Source of the DNA: Lycocorax pyrrhopterus obiensis
Lineage: Eukaryota; Chordata; Aves; Passeriformes; Paradisaeidae
Assembly (NCBI GenBank): GCA_014706295.1
Contig: JACSVZ010000041.1
Span: forward strand, 682,001-746,000
DNA length: 64,000 nucleotides
Direction: 5' to 3'
A program made the position numbers and the translations under genes. Below the pieces are notes generated by a model. The model worked only from the letters and a program-made list of their open reading frames with translations, was not told the origin of the DNA and searched no databases. This document shows positions 12,001 to 21,233 of the stretch, in pieces. Every line of letters starts with the position of its first letter. Positions within the stretch are counted from its first letter, which is position 1.

Positions 12001-12941
12001 TTGTGGAGGAGGTTCTCAGGCACAGCCACTTCCTCGGAGCGTAGTTGTGCAGTTGGGACCAGCACTGGGACCGAGAGGAGCTTTCAGCATAATCCTGGCC
12101 TCAAAAGAGACCTCCAGGCTTGAGGCATAGCTTACCTGCCACATTGCTCCGAATGGCTGGGAGCATCCCTGGGTCAGCAGGGAAAATCCCGGGTCCCCTT
12201 ATTGTCCCTCAGGGTTTTTTTTGGGGAAATAGAGAAGTTAAGAACTGAAATAACGGCAGTGCCTCCTTCTGGTGTGAGGGGAGAGGATGTGAGTTAAGGG
12301 ATTCAAACTGACACGCTGCTGTTTGAGGGGAGTTGAAAACCTGCAGTGGGTGTCGTGGTGCTCTGGTTCCACCTAAACTCTGTGATGCACCACAGGAGCC
12401 TCTTTGCTCACACTCCCTGCCTGGGCAGTGTTCTGGGAGCTGCAGGAATCAGCAGAAGCTGCCCAGTACCTCTCAAGTTCCTTAAGGGTTAAAAACAGAC
12501 TTTTCAAAGAAATAGGAGGAAACACCAAAGGCCTGGGTGGGTGTTTCTTGCTGTTTAACCTGGATTTGGCTTTAGCAGTCTGTATTTAAGCAGCTGGTTT
12601 AAGCTTCAGCAGGTTTGTTGAAGCAGCAGCTGTCACAGTGCCGGTCTGTGTGTTCTGTTGCTGCTTTGGAATGCCCTGTGTCTGCACTGACCCTGCCTTC
12701 CCTCCCTCCCTCCCTCCCCAAGAAATACGATCCCTCAGACCCTGCCTATGCGTACGCTCAGCTGACACACGATGAGCTGATCCAGCTGGTGCTGAAGCAG
12801 AAGGATACGATTACCAGGAAGGACCTCCAGGTGCGGGAGCTCGAGGACTACATCGACAACCTGCTGGTCAGAGTCATGGAAGAAACCCCAAACATCCTCC
12901 GTGTTTCCATGTCTGGGAACAAAAAGGCTGGGAAGATGTGA
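2704..12941 (+). CDS. RAB11FIP1: RAB11 family-interacting protein 1 (RCP), complete, 6 coding exons
   Basis: Coding exons are 2704-3032, 5949-6391, 6590-7382, 8349-10631, 11723-11828 and 12723-12941. They join in frame to 1390 residues; human is about 1283. The protein is a class I Rab11-FIP that links GTP-Rab11 to recycling endosomes and sends receptors and integrins back to the plasma membrane. An N-terminal C2 domain spans roughly residues 10-150 (THVRVTVLRARGLRAK, SDAYAVMALG, DKFLGRAEVDL, then the WYKLRSKPGKK and GEIEVDIQFM strands). A Ser/Pro-rich disordered middle follows, with four NPF motifs. The C-terminal FIP-RBD (about 1320-1390) carries YAQLTHDELIQLVLKQKD and LEDYIDNLLVRVMEETPN, the amphipathic coiled coil that binds Rab11. 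The start is the first ATG in the CpG island and is followed at once by the C2 domain. The FIP-RBD ending and synteny with BRF2 make the identity firm. Confidence 0.95.
3090..3345 (+). repeat. Degenerate GC-rich minisatellite in RAB11FIP1 intron 1
   Basis: Blocks of about 50-60 bp recur with the phrases CCCCACGGG, CAGGGAGAGG and GGGGCTTCTGTG, each copy diverged. The repeat lies immediately after the first splice donor and has no coding content. Confidence 0.55.
3346..5948 (+). other. Remainder of RAB11FIP1 intron 1
   Basis: No exon is seen. The stretch holds one CR1 fragment (4770-4965) and otherwise unique sequence. AT-richer blocks near 3790-3850 and 4220-4440 could be conserved non-coding sequence, but this cannot be judged from one genome. 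Confidence 0.4.
4770..4965 (-). mobile_element. CR1 LINE 3'-end fragment
   Basis: Starting from AGAATCCCAGAATGG, the sequence follows the reverse complement of the avian CR1 3' region. It includes the diagnostic blocks for the C-terminal reverse transcriptase/UTR tail (CCTGGAGAAG and AAGTGTTC when read on the - strand). The copy is old and 5'-truncated, as nearly all CR1 copies are. Confidence 0.7.
7881..7976. repeat. AT dinucleotide microsatellite with TTTTTTATATA units
   Basis: Four TA runs are separated by T-rich spacers of the form AGTTTTTTATATATA, inside RAB11FIP1 intron 3. The runs are self-complementary and likely length-variable. Confidence 0.9.
8349..10631 (+). other. RAB11FIP1: Giant RAB11FIP1 exon 4 encoding the NPF-containing disordered region
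   Basis: A single 2283-base exon encodes about residues 522-1283. Its acceptor (TTTTGCAG) and donor (CACAG|GTGAGA) both leave phase 2, so skipping it keeps the frame. In mammals the corresponding exon is alternatively used to make long and short FIP1/RCP isoforms. It carries four Asn-Pro-Phe motifs near residues 556, 595, 640 and 679, each in a similar setting (NNPFISK, KNPFTPEWD, NNPFAADWG, NNPFVSK). NPF motifs are ligands of EH domains such as those of EHD1 and EHD3, which act on recycling endosomes. The rest is Ser/Pro/Gly/Glu-rich and predicted to be disordered. Confidence 0.85.
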
Positions 12942-14299
12942 AGGGTCTCGGGATGCTGGTGAACAAGGACTGAATTCCCACCAGAGGGGTGTGAGGAGCT
13001 GGTGTGGAGCAGGTGGTACTGGTTGTGCTGCCCACAGAAAATGACCTTTTTCCTGTTTCTGCCTTGAGCAACTCCCGGATTGATTAATAGTTCCATCAGG
13101 TGTTGTAATGAAGTCACCTTATCATATTTATTTTTTGTTTTCTTCCCATTGTTTGGGAAGATCAGGCATTAATCCAAAGGCTGGTTGTGATGCGAAGGAG
13201 GAGGGTTTTTGATGTGTTTTGCTTCCCAGCAAGGCGCTGATGATCCTTTAGGAAGATGTTTTTAAATGGTTTTGTTTTGTAGCAGCTTTGATAGATCAGT
13301 TACTTTTCTTTCCACATCTGAAGTTGTAGTGCAATATAAATCCTTGTACAGTAGAGCTTGAGGATTTGATGGTTTTTAAAGTAATAATTAACTACACTGG
13401 AGAAGTCCAAAGATGTCCCAGCTTCAGACCTGGGCTGTAATTTAAAAGGATTTAATGCCCTGAATGTTGACCATAAGTTGACCAAATCTCAGTTCATCTC
13501 ATCAAGTGGACATTCCCAGGAGTTCTCCAAGGGGAGGTTTACAGGTTTTTTGGAGTAGGAGACATTGAGGTTCACGGTATGTTTCTACCATAGGAATGGC
13601 ATCGATGAATTTGGGCCAAAGGTACATTTTAAATCAGAAGTTGTTCTGCTTTGGAGGTCGTTCAGAGGAGGCAAAGGCCCCCTGGCTCTGCTTGGTGCTC
13701 TGCAGCAGGGCTGGGTCTCTCACCCTGTGCCGTGTGGGAGTTCTGTGACCATTTCCCTTTTACACTGCATTCATTAAACGTAAACCCCTTGGATTTTGGA
13801 GCTGGGGCTCACCTTGAACGCCCTTCAGAGGGGCTCAGCCTTGCAGTGCTTTTTCCTGTCGTTCCCTGCACAGCCCCGAGAGGGGAGGGAGCGCTGGGGC
13901 TCCCGTCTGCTCTGGTTCCTTGGGGCTGGCTGCTCGCAGGGGAGGAAGATCTCGTGTAGCTGAGGGGTGCTGGTGTTGCTGGACAATCGATACCTTCGCA
14001 GGGTCTCAGTGGGCTCAGGGATGTTCTCCCCATCCTGTTGGGCAGCAGGAACAGCTCTTTGCTGCCGAGCAGCCCCCACAGCTTCCCCCACTGAAAACTA
14101 CGTGGGGGTTTTTTTTTTGGTGAGCTCTTGTCAAAGATCCAAAAAAATCAGACGCCTTTTTGCACCTCTGGGATTTCCCAGGGTAGGGAGAGTCCATAAA
14201 AGGCTTAGAAGGAAGTTGGAATACCAACAGAGCGGGAAGCAAAGGACCAAAGCTTCATGAGGACCAAAGCTTAAAGCTTTCCAGCCTGAGTTCTATGGA

Positions 14300-14305
14300 A
14301 ATAAA
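14300..14305 (+). terminator. Proximal poly(A) signal candidate of RAB11FIP1
   Basis: This is an AATAAA hexamer in the 3' flank of RAB11FIP1. Usage cannot be judged from sequence alone. Confidence 0.4.
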
Positions 14306-15683
14306 CACTCCTACCTTTGGAAGTTTTATTGGGTCACTTCTGGCTCAGGGGTGAGTTTCCAACTCAGTTTTCCTACAGCAAAGCACTTTACTGAGGGACT
14401 GGAGCAGCTGGAGGGACTCTCACCCTGTGAGCAGTCTGCTTACAATTGTCATAAACCACTGGAAACGACTGGAGATCTCAATACTGTATTTTTGTAGCAA
14501 AGAGCAGTTTAATATATTTGCACGGAGATGTAAACATTTATTAGAAAAATCAAAAAAATGCCGTTAATGACATTTTTATTCCTGTAAACTGACCTGCTGC
14601 CAAAGTCTGGAGCTTTTCTGGCAGAGCTGTCCCTCATGGGCAGCCTGACCTTAGACAAGCCTTAGGAGCTGAGAGTCTTCCAAGACTTCCGGTACTTTTA
14701 TCTTGTTTTAGTGTTATTTGAGCAGTGGAGGCGTTCTCTCTTTCCTCCTGTCCCCTCTGCTCTGAATGAAGGGTCCGAAACGCAGGTGGCCCTGGTGGTG
14801 GTGGTGGTTAAATTCTGAGTGGTGCTGGTTGGCCTTGCTGAAACTGCTGCTGCTTCTTCTTGTGCCTTCCCGAGTGAGGAAGATGAAGGATTGATTTGTT
14901 TCCTCCTCGTGCCTCGGTGGATCTCTGGACAGAGGACCCTGTACCTCATTGATAAACTCGTATTTCAGGCTTTATTCCGCAGCTTTCCGACGTTCTGGGT
15001 CAGAGAGGAAACCCTGTTGTGCCTTGGCACAGCGACTTGGGGGGTGAGAAACCCACACTGGTGTTCCTGGTCCCTGGAGCTGGGCACAGGGGAGCAGGAC
15101 CGGGCTCGGTCCAGGACAGTCCGGGTCCCACAGCCGCCGGCTGCTGGCGGCACCTCAGGGTGTGTGCGGTGCTTTTGGAGCCTGGGTCTCACCGAGCTGG
15201 CACCGTGTGCATTGCCCCTGCCCAGAACCAAAGCAATAATGTGTGCTCCTAGCAGAGATGAAGCCTTAAAACCTGTGACCCCCTGCCCTGGCAGCCTTTT
15301 GCTGCCAGTTCCAGCCGTGTCTGTCGGGGGGGACCCCGAGCTGTGCACGGCTCTTGCCCCAGATTGTTCTCTCGGGTGGCTGCAGCTGTGGAGCCTCTTC
15401 CCGAGCAGAGCCAGCGCTGGGGGGTCACAGGGGGGTCACAGTCCTCAACTTCCCCAGCCCCGAAAGCATTGCACAACCCTCGTACCTTGTTTTTATTGGC
15501 AATACTTGTTAAAGCCTTCCTTTGGTGTGGGGGGACTGGTATTTTACATCCTCAAGGGCCTTAAGAATCAAATATATTGTTTTATTATTGAAGGATCTGA
15601 GTGCATGTTCCCTGTTTGTACTCTCTGCTTTTAGCCCAGGTACTGTTTGTTTTTGAACACCTTTTGGTTTTATGGAACACTAA

Positions 15684-15689
15684 AATAAA
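15684..15689 (+). terminator. Distal poly(A) signal candidate of RAB11FIP1
   Basis: An AATAAA in an A-rich patch is followed within about 40 bp by GT-rich sequence (GTGTTCTGATCGCTGTGTC), the usual layout of a cleavage site. BRF2 starts about 600 bp further on. Confidence 0.6.
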
Positions 15690-15949
15690 AATACCTTAAA
15701 TCCAGTGTTCTGATCGCTGTGTCTTTGTTCTGAAATAGTTTCAAAAGGGCCTCGTCCCCTCCTTGTGACCAGCTCCGCTCATCCTCCAGCTATTTTGGGG
15801 CTGGTTTCATCCCTGCAGCGATCCATGCAGGAGCTTCCTGGTGAACACCTCGCAGGGTGGGGAAACTTGAAGGACGGGCTCGTCCGCATGTCCAGAATCG
15901 AGGAGGAGGAGGAGGAGGTGGAAGCAATCAGCCTCCCGCTGGCGGGGCC

Positions 15950-16560
15950 ACTCCGCCCCTAGCCTGCCTTGGCTGTTATCGCACTGATCCTCCGCGGCTT
16001 TGGGCCCCGCGGGCCCCCGAGCCGGGGTGAGTTGCGGCTCCCTGCCGAGGAGGACGCGTTGTCCCCTCGGTGCCGCTCCCCTCCGCAGGGCCTGGGGCCG
16101 CCGCCCCCGCCTGCCCGGGCATCCCCGGCGGAACGCGCGGCGGCGGAACGCAGCGGGCGCGGGCGGCGCCTCGGCCGGGCGGGCGACGGGAGGCACCGCG
16201 GGCCGTGCCGCTATTGGTGGGCTCGGGCCGGGCGGCGCCGCTATTGGCTGTTGGCGGTGCGCCCGCCCCGGCGCTCCCCCAGCGCGGCGGCGGCGATGGC
16301 GGCGCGGGGCCGGTGCCCCGAGTGCGGGTCGGCGGCGCTGGTGGAGGACGCGCACTACGCGCAGCAGCAGCTGGTCTGCGCCGCCTGCGGCTGCGTCCTG
16401 GCCGAAGGGCTGCTCACCACCACCTACACCGAGGAGGAGCATCTGCGGGGTGCGGCACGGGAACCGGGGGCGTCCGCGCTCGGGGTGGTGCAGAACCGAC
16501 CGCGCGAAGCGCGTTTGGGCCTCTCTGAGTCGGTCTGAGAGGCGAAGCGCTTCCCGAGCT
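15950..16560 (+). promoter_or_regulatory. CpG-island promoter of BRF2 with paired inverted CCAAT boxes
   Basis: The island is GC-rich and lacks a TATA box. Two ATTGG pentamers (inverted CCAAT) at 16213-16217 and 16243-16247 sit in near-identical contexts (GCCGCTATTGG) exactly 30 bp apart, 80 and 50 bp before the ATG. This spacing, about three helical turns, is typical of NF-Y-driven housekeeping promoters. Confidence 0.75.
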
Positions 16561-19153
16561 GTGTCTCGGTGTCCCCCCGTGCGCGGGGGTCTCCCGGTGC
16601 CCGCGGGGCCGTGCTGGGCGCTGTCGGGTCGGACCGGCCGCTTCCCCCTCCCTCCCTCCGTTCCCCCCAAACACCAGCAGGGTTTTCCATCATAGGGCGC
16701 ACCCGCAGCACTTCCCTGACAGGGTTTAGGCTTGGAGCCGGTGATGAGCTTTTAATTTAAAGTGTGGAATCTCTTATTATTAAAAGAAATGATTAAAATC
16801 TCATTTAAATCTCTTAGAAGAGCTTTACGTGCAGCGGAGCATCCCCGAGGCCGTTGCCTGGCTCTGTAGGGAAGCCATGGCTCGGAGGAGATCCCACAGC
16901 TCACTGTTGCCTGTGCTGCTCTAACTCAGTGCCCTCGAACAGTTCTGATTGTTGGAATCCGGTTCTATCCCCGGGATTCCCTGCAAGACTGATTGATCCA
17001 ACCCTGTTTTCCAGAGGTGTCCTATTCCCAGAGCACTGGCCAGAAGGAGCAGCTGAGCCGCTGCCTGCAGCGAGGTAAGAGCAGTTCCTCCATACCCCGA
17101 CCCTCCCTGGCTGCTGCTCCAGTTTGTTTCTAATGGTAAAAAAGTGTTAAAAACCCTTCAGAGCTGGCGGCAAAGCAGGGGGAGGGCAGCTGGTGCTGCA
17201 TCCAGCCGGTGCCTCCCCTGCCCTGAGGGACCGGGAGGTGTTTTAGTGCCATCTGTGGGGCTGCTCGTGCCCGTGCCGGGGCTGGGTGGGTGCTGCCTGC
17301 TGCAGTTCTGAGGAGAAATTGCTTGATCCGATGTCTGAGGGCGGCGTCTTCCCGCAGGGATCCGGCGGGTCCAGGACCTCTGCAAAGTCCTGCAGCTCCC
17401 GGCGGTGTTTGAGGAAACGGCCGTGTCCTACTTCCAGAGGGCTCTGCAGCTCCCCGCCTTCCACCTCGTCAGCCTGGAGAAGAAGGAGCTGCTGGGGGGC
17501 TGCTGCGTGTTCGTGACGTGCCGCCAGCACAGCTGGCCCCTGACGATGGGCACCGTCTGCTCCCTCCTGTACGCGAAGCAGGACCTGTTCGCCAGCGTCT
17601 TCCTGAGCCTGCAGAAGGAGCTGGGGCTCTCCGTGCCCGCCCTGAGCCTGGCAGACCTGGTGACAACACACCTGAACAGGTGATGGGGCTCCTTCCAGCC
17701 ATTTCGCAGCCCTTGTTTGTCTTGGGTGGGTGGAGAGGCCGAAATGTGGCCATGGGCAGGGCTGAGCTGTGACACAGAAGTGTGTGCTCAGGCTGGGCTG
17801 GCTTTTGTCCCTCCCTTGTCACACCTGGGCTGTCATGCTCATCCTTCCCCATTCTCCTCAGTTTGGAGAGGGCAGAGAGGTGCTCAGGGAGGCACCATGA
17901 ATCACAGAATCCCAGAGTCACTGAGGCTGGAAAAGATCTCTGAGGCCATCGAGTCCAACCTGTGCCCGATGCCCACCTTGTCCCCAGCCCAGAGCCCTGA
18001 GTGCCACGTCCAGGCCTTCCTTGGACACCTCCAGGGATGGGCACTCCAACACCTCCCTGGCAGGAATTCCAATGCCTGAGAAGCCTTTCCATAAAGAAAT
18101 TCCTCCTGATGTCCATGAGCAGCAGCCCGTGGCAGGAGCAGGGTGCGTTTGTCCCAAAGGCTCCCCCAAGGTGTCCAAGGTTTCCCCTGACCGTGGCCTC
18201 TTTGCTCCCGCAGCTTCCGGCTGTTCCAGCCCGCGGCCAACGTCCCTGCGCCGTTCCTGGAGGACAAGGAGAAGCTGCTGGCGCGGACCATGGGCATTGT
18301 GGAGCTGGCCAGCGAGACCTGGCTGGTCACCGGCCGGCACCCCGTGCCCATCGTCACGGCCGCGGCGTTCCTGGCGTGGCAGTCGCTGCAGCCCGGCCCA
18401 CGCCTCTCCTGCCCCTTGGCGCGGTTCTGCCGCCTGGCAGGGGTGGATCTGCCCCCGCCAGCCCACCTCAGGCTGAAGGAGCTGCTGGAGATCCTGCTGG
18501 GAATGGCCTCCCAGCTCTCCTGGCTGCGCGGCTTTACCTTGGACAAGAAAACGGTGGTGAAGCACATTGGGGACCTGCTGCAGCACCGCGTGTTCCTGCT
18601 GAAAAACGCCTTCAGCCAGCAGGACGGGGAGGAGGAGCAGCATGACACAGCCCCGGGCCAGGGCTCCCCAGGCCAGGACTCCGTGGGCCAGGGCGTCCCG
18701 GATAAGAACTCCCCGGATAAGGACTCCCCGGCTAAGGGCTCCCTGGAAAAGAACTCCCTGGATAAGGACTCCCTGGATAAGGACTCCGTGGATAAGGACT
18801 CCCTGGAAAAAAACTCCCTGGATAAGGACTCCCCAGATAAGAACTCCCCAGATAAGAACTCCCCAGGCCCGGACTCCCCAGGCCAGGATTCCGCAGGCCA
18901 GGGCTCTCCCAGCTCTCCTCCGGTGGCACAGAAGGGCTGTCCCTCGGCAGGGAAACGCCAGCGTGGGGGCACCCTGAGGCCCCTGCTCCCACCCTGCCTC
19001 ATCCGCCCGAGGAAGAGGCTGCGTCCGGCAGCTCCGAGCGCTCCGGACTCGGCCACCACGGGCGACGAGCCCATCTCGGACAGTGAAATCGAGCAGTACC
19101 TGCGGAGCCCCGAGGAGATCCGGGCCTTCAGGAAGGCCAAGGCCTGGCTGTGA
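16296..19153 (+). CDS. BRF2: TFIIB-related factor 2 (BRF2), complete, 4 exons
   Basis: Exons are 16296-16449, 17015-17074, 17358-17679 and 18214-19153, giving 491 residues; human has 419. BRF2 recruits RNA polymerase III with TBP, BDP1 and SNAPc to type 3 promoters such as U6 and 7SK. The N-terminal zinc ribbon has Cys7, Cys10, Cys28 and Cys31 (CPECG, CAAC). Two cyclin folds follow ([71 protein letters not shown]). The C-terminal segment [19 protein letters not shown] matches the TBP-anchor region. Cys440 in LLPPCLI aligns with the redox-sensing Cys361 of human BRF2. The extra length comes from a tandem pentapeptide repeat (residues about 327-411) between the second cyclin fold and the pin/anchor. 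Exon 1 ends at a weak donor (G|GTGCGG), but the joined [11 protein letters not shown] agrees with the family. Confidence 0.95.
17899..18120 (-). mobile_element. CR1 LINE 3'-end fragment in BRF2 intron 3
   Basis: On the + strand it begins AATCACAGAATCCCAGAG. On the - strand it runs through the standard CR1 tail: a block for a dozen or so bases around GATGGGCACT..., then GTTGGACTCGATGGCC and the terminal ATTCTGTGATT. It lies about 90 bp before the exon 4 acceptor and is a truncated copy. Confidence 0.85.
18656..18910 (+). repeat. BRF2: In-frame 15-bp coding minisatellite in BRF2 exon 4 (17 units)
   Basis: Seventeen consecutive 15-bp units, read in the BRF2 frame, follow the pattern (G/D/E)(Q/K)(D/N/G)S(P/L/V). 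Central units are DKDSL, DKNSP and EKNSL; outer units are GQGSP and GQDSV. Central units are nearly identical at DNA level (GATAAGGACTCCCTG), which suggests recent slippage or unequal exchange, while the edge units are more diverged. The repeat has no counterpart in human BRF2. It sits in the flexible linker between the second cyclin fold and the conserved pin/anchor. Because 15 is a multiple of three, unit gain or loss leaves BRF2 in frame. Confidence 0.95.
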
Positions 19154-19366
19154 AGGTGGCCATGGCCCAGAGGACGGTGCTGCCAGGGACAATTCTGGGA
19201 CCAAAAGTGTGAAGCCCACCAGGGACAGAGTGAGTGTGCTGCAGCGACAGTCACCCGGGGAATGAGGCTGTGGGGAGGGAGCAGGCCGGGTCCTCTTTAA
19301 TGTGCTGGACCAAAATGGGGCTTTTTATGGAGTGACTGCTTCAGGTCATGTTACATTTCTGTTATA

Positions 19367-19376
19367 AATAAATAAA
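19367..19376 (+). terminator. Overlapping poly(A) signals of BRF2
   Basis: Two overlapping AATAAA hexamers (AATAAATAAA) lie about 215 bp after the BRF2 stop codon and are followed by GT-rich sequence. They are the expected 3' end of BRF2. Confidence 0.75.
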
Positions 19377-21233
19377 GGTGCAGGTGCCAGGTGTTCCAGG
19401 GCAGCCTCACCTTGGACTTCTCATTCTTCAGCAGAATGACTTTGTGAGGGTCAAAAAACTGCAGGCCAGCCTGTATTTGAACATGAAGTCTGAGAGAAAT
19501 AACAGTAGATCTTGGCAGATTGGCATATCTTTAATATATTAAACAAAACATATCTGCTAGAAATGTTCTATTCATATAAAAATGCAAAAAGACCCCCTTA
19601 AAGGCATTTCTTTGGCATATTTCCCTTCCCTCCCCCCGGATTTTGCAGGAAGCTCTCTTGATATGTCATTCGCTTGTAAACAGACAAAACAAAGTGTAAT
19701 TAAGAATACAAAGCTTTTTCTCTAATACTGTCACAATGCAGCAAGCGATAGAACCATGGGGCATCAGCCAGGCCAGGGAGGCTGCAGGAGCCACAGCAAG
19801 GGTTTAAACTGTGTTAAATACCAGGGACAATGAAATATTTAAACATTTAATTGGGCAGAGAAGCCGAGGCAGGCGGGCAGTGGCAGGTGAAGCCCAGGGG
19901 TGCCCCAGCCCTGTGGGGTGAGTGGTTCCCAGGGGAGACCGATTCCCACTAAGTGCTTTTTCCTCCCCTGGCTCATGGCCGTGCCAGCCCTACGACCCCT
20001 CGGAGGTAGCTACGTAATTAAACTCATTTGCATGCAGGGGAAACTGAAGCAGGGGAGGCTGGAGAGGGCAGGGGAGGCACCAGGCTCCCACCTTCCTCCT
20101 GTGCTTTGCTGCAGCCTCTCTGCAGCCTGACTGTTTTACCTGTGTGCTGGGAAAAAGGGGAGACTTGTTTTTCAGTGGGAACAATAAGTGCTTATCCAGG
20201 TTCCAGCCCTTTGCACCATGGGAACTGTCTGAGGAAGGTCCCCAGTTCCTTGGCATCATTCTCCTGCATTCCCAGGGATGGTCCCTGCTCCCCAGAATGG
20301 TCTCTGCCTTCTTAAGAGCAAGCCTAGGTATTTTCTGAGCTTGAGCCCCTGGATTAAGGACACAGAGCTGCTCTGGGTCTCTCCCACATCTTGGTTCTTT
20401 GGTGCTTTGGCACAGAGGGTCAGTCCTGGCTCCAGCAGCAGCACAGCTCTGCCAGCCCACCCCATTGCATGGCTTGAGCCTCTGAGGGCCTGGGAGCATT
20501 TTCCGGCTGTGATTTTAGTGTCTGGAGCCTTTTCTGGCCATTATTTTAGTGTCTGGCATTAAAGCAGTGCAGACAATCGCCTCACCTTGGAGCTGAGGCT
20601 CCTCTTACTTGTGCTTGGCTTTGCAACATGGCTTTGGCACCGCACAACCCCCAGGGCTGTCATGCGGGTAGGAACATCCCAGAGGGAGCAGCTGCTCTCC
20701 AGAAGCAGTTTGCTCAGGCTGGGACTGCGGTGCCTGGACGTAAGGGGCACTTGGAGTGGTCCCTCAGCGGGAATATTGCAGTCGTGGCACGAGTGGGCCC
20801 TGGCCCAGCGCCCGCTCCCAGGGCATGGGGCGGGAGCGGGGCCCTCGCGTCACTTACGGCTCTGTCTATACATATATACATTCAATAATATAGCTTTGAA
20901 AAATAGACATTTCCTCTGTATAATATAAAATAACATTTAGGATCAATCTCAAGTGACATGCAGGAGTGATTAAAGCACGGCTGCAATTCTGGCTGCTGAC
21001 GGGCAAGGATTGCCTGGAGCCGCCGGCACCGCGGCGGGAAGCTCGGAGCCTCCTCGGGGAGATGGGTGGGCCCGGGATCGCGCTGTGCCCGGGGGAGCCG
21101 GAGCCCCCGGCCGTGCCGCCCACCCCTGCTAGTGCATGCGGTGATTCCCGCAGCGCTGCCACCGCCGTGCCCCGAGCAGCTCCGGCCGCGGCTCCCGCAG
21201 GAAAACGCTGCGGCCGTCGGTCCTTCCCCACCT
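19377..21233. other. Convergent 3' region between BRF2 and ADGRA2
   Basis: No exon is seen. The segment after 19440 probably holds the ADGRA2 3' UTR on the - strand. No perfect AATAAA is seen on that strand; candidate ATTAAA signals occur at 19846-19851 and 19530-19535. The two transcripts may therefore end within a few hundred bases of each other, or overlap. Confidence 0.5.

Larger units (their letters stand above)
12942..15700 (+). other. RAB11FIP1 3' UTR and short spacer
   Basis: After the RAB11FIP1 stop codon there is no further exon with family resemblance. The sequence is T-rich and low in CpG, with two AATAAA signals (14300 and 15684). The 3' UTR is therefore either about 1.4 or about 2.7 kb long. 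Short frames inside are not supported as genes. Confidence 0.6.

Noticed and set aside
12942..15700. Possible extra gene between RAB11FIP1 and BRF2
   Set aside because: The frames are short, with no splice-compatible conserved segments. Base composition and poly(A) signals fit a long RAB11FIP1 3' UTR.
17902..19254. Open reading frames of 450 and 433 codons antisense to BRF2 exon 4
   Set aside because: They are open because the 15-bp repeat lacks stop codons in several frames and the flanks are GC-rich. The products (for example repeated [10 protein letters not shown]) have no family resemblance, while the sense frame is clearly BRF2.
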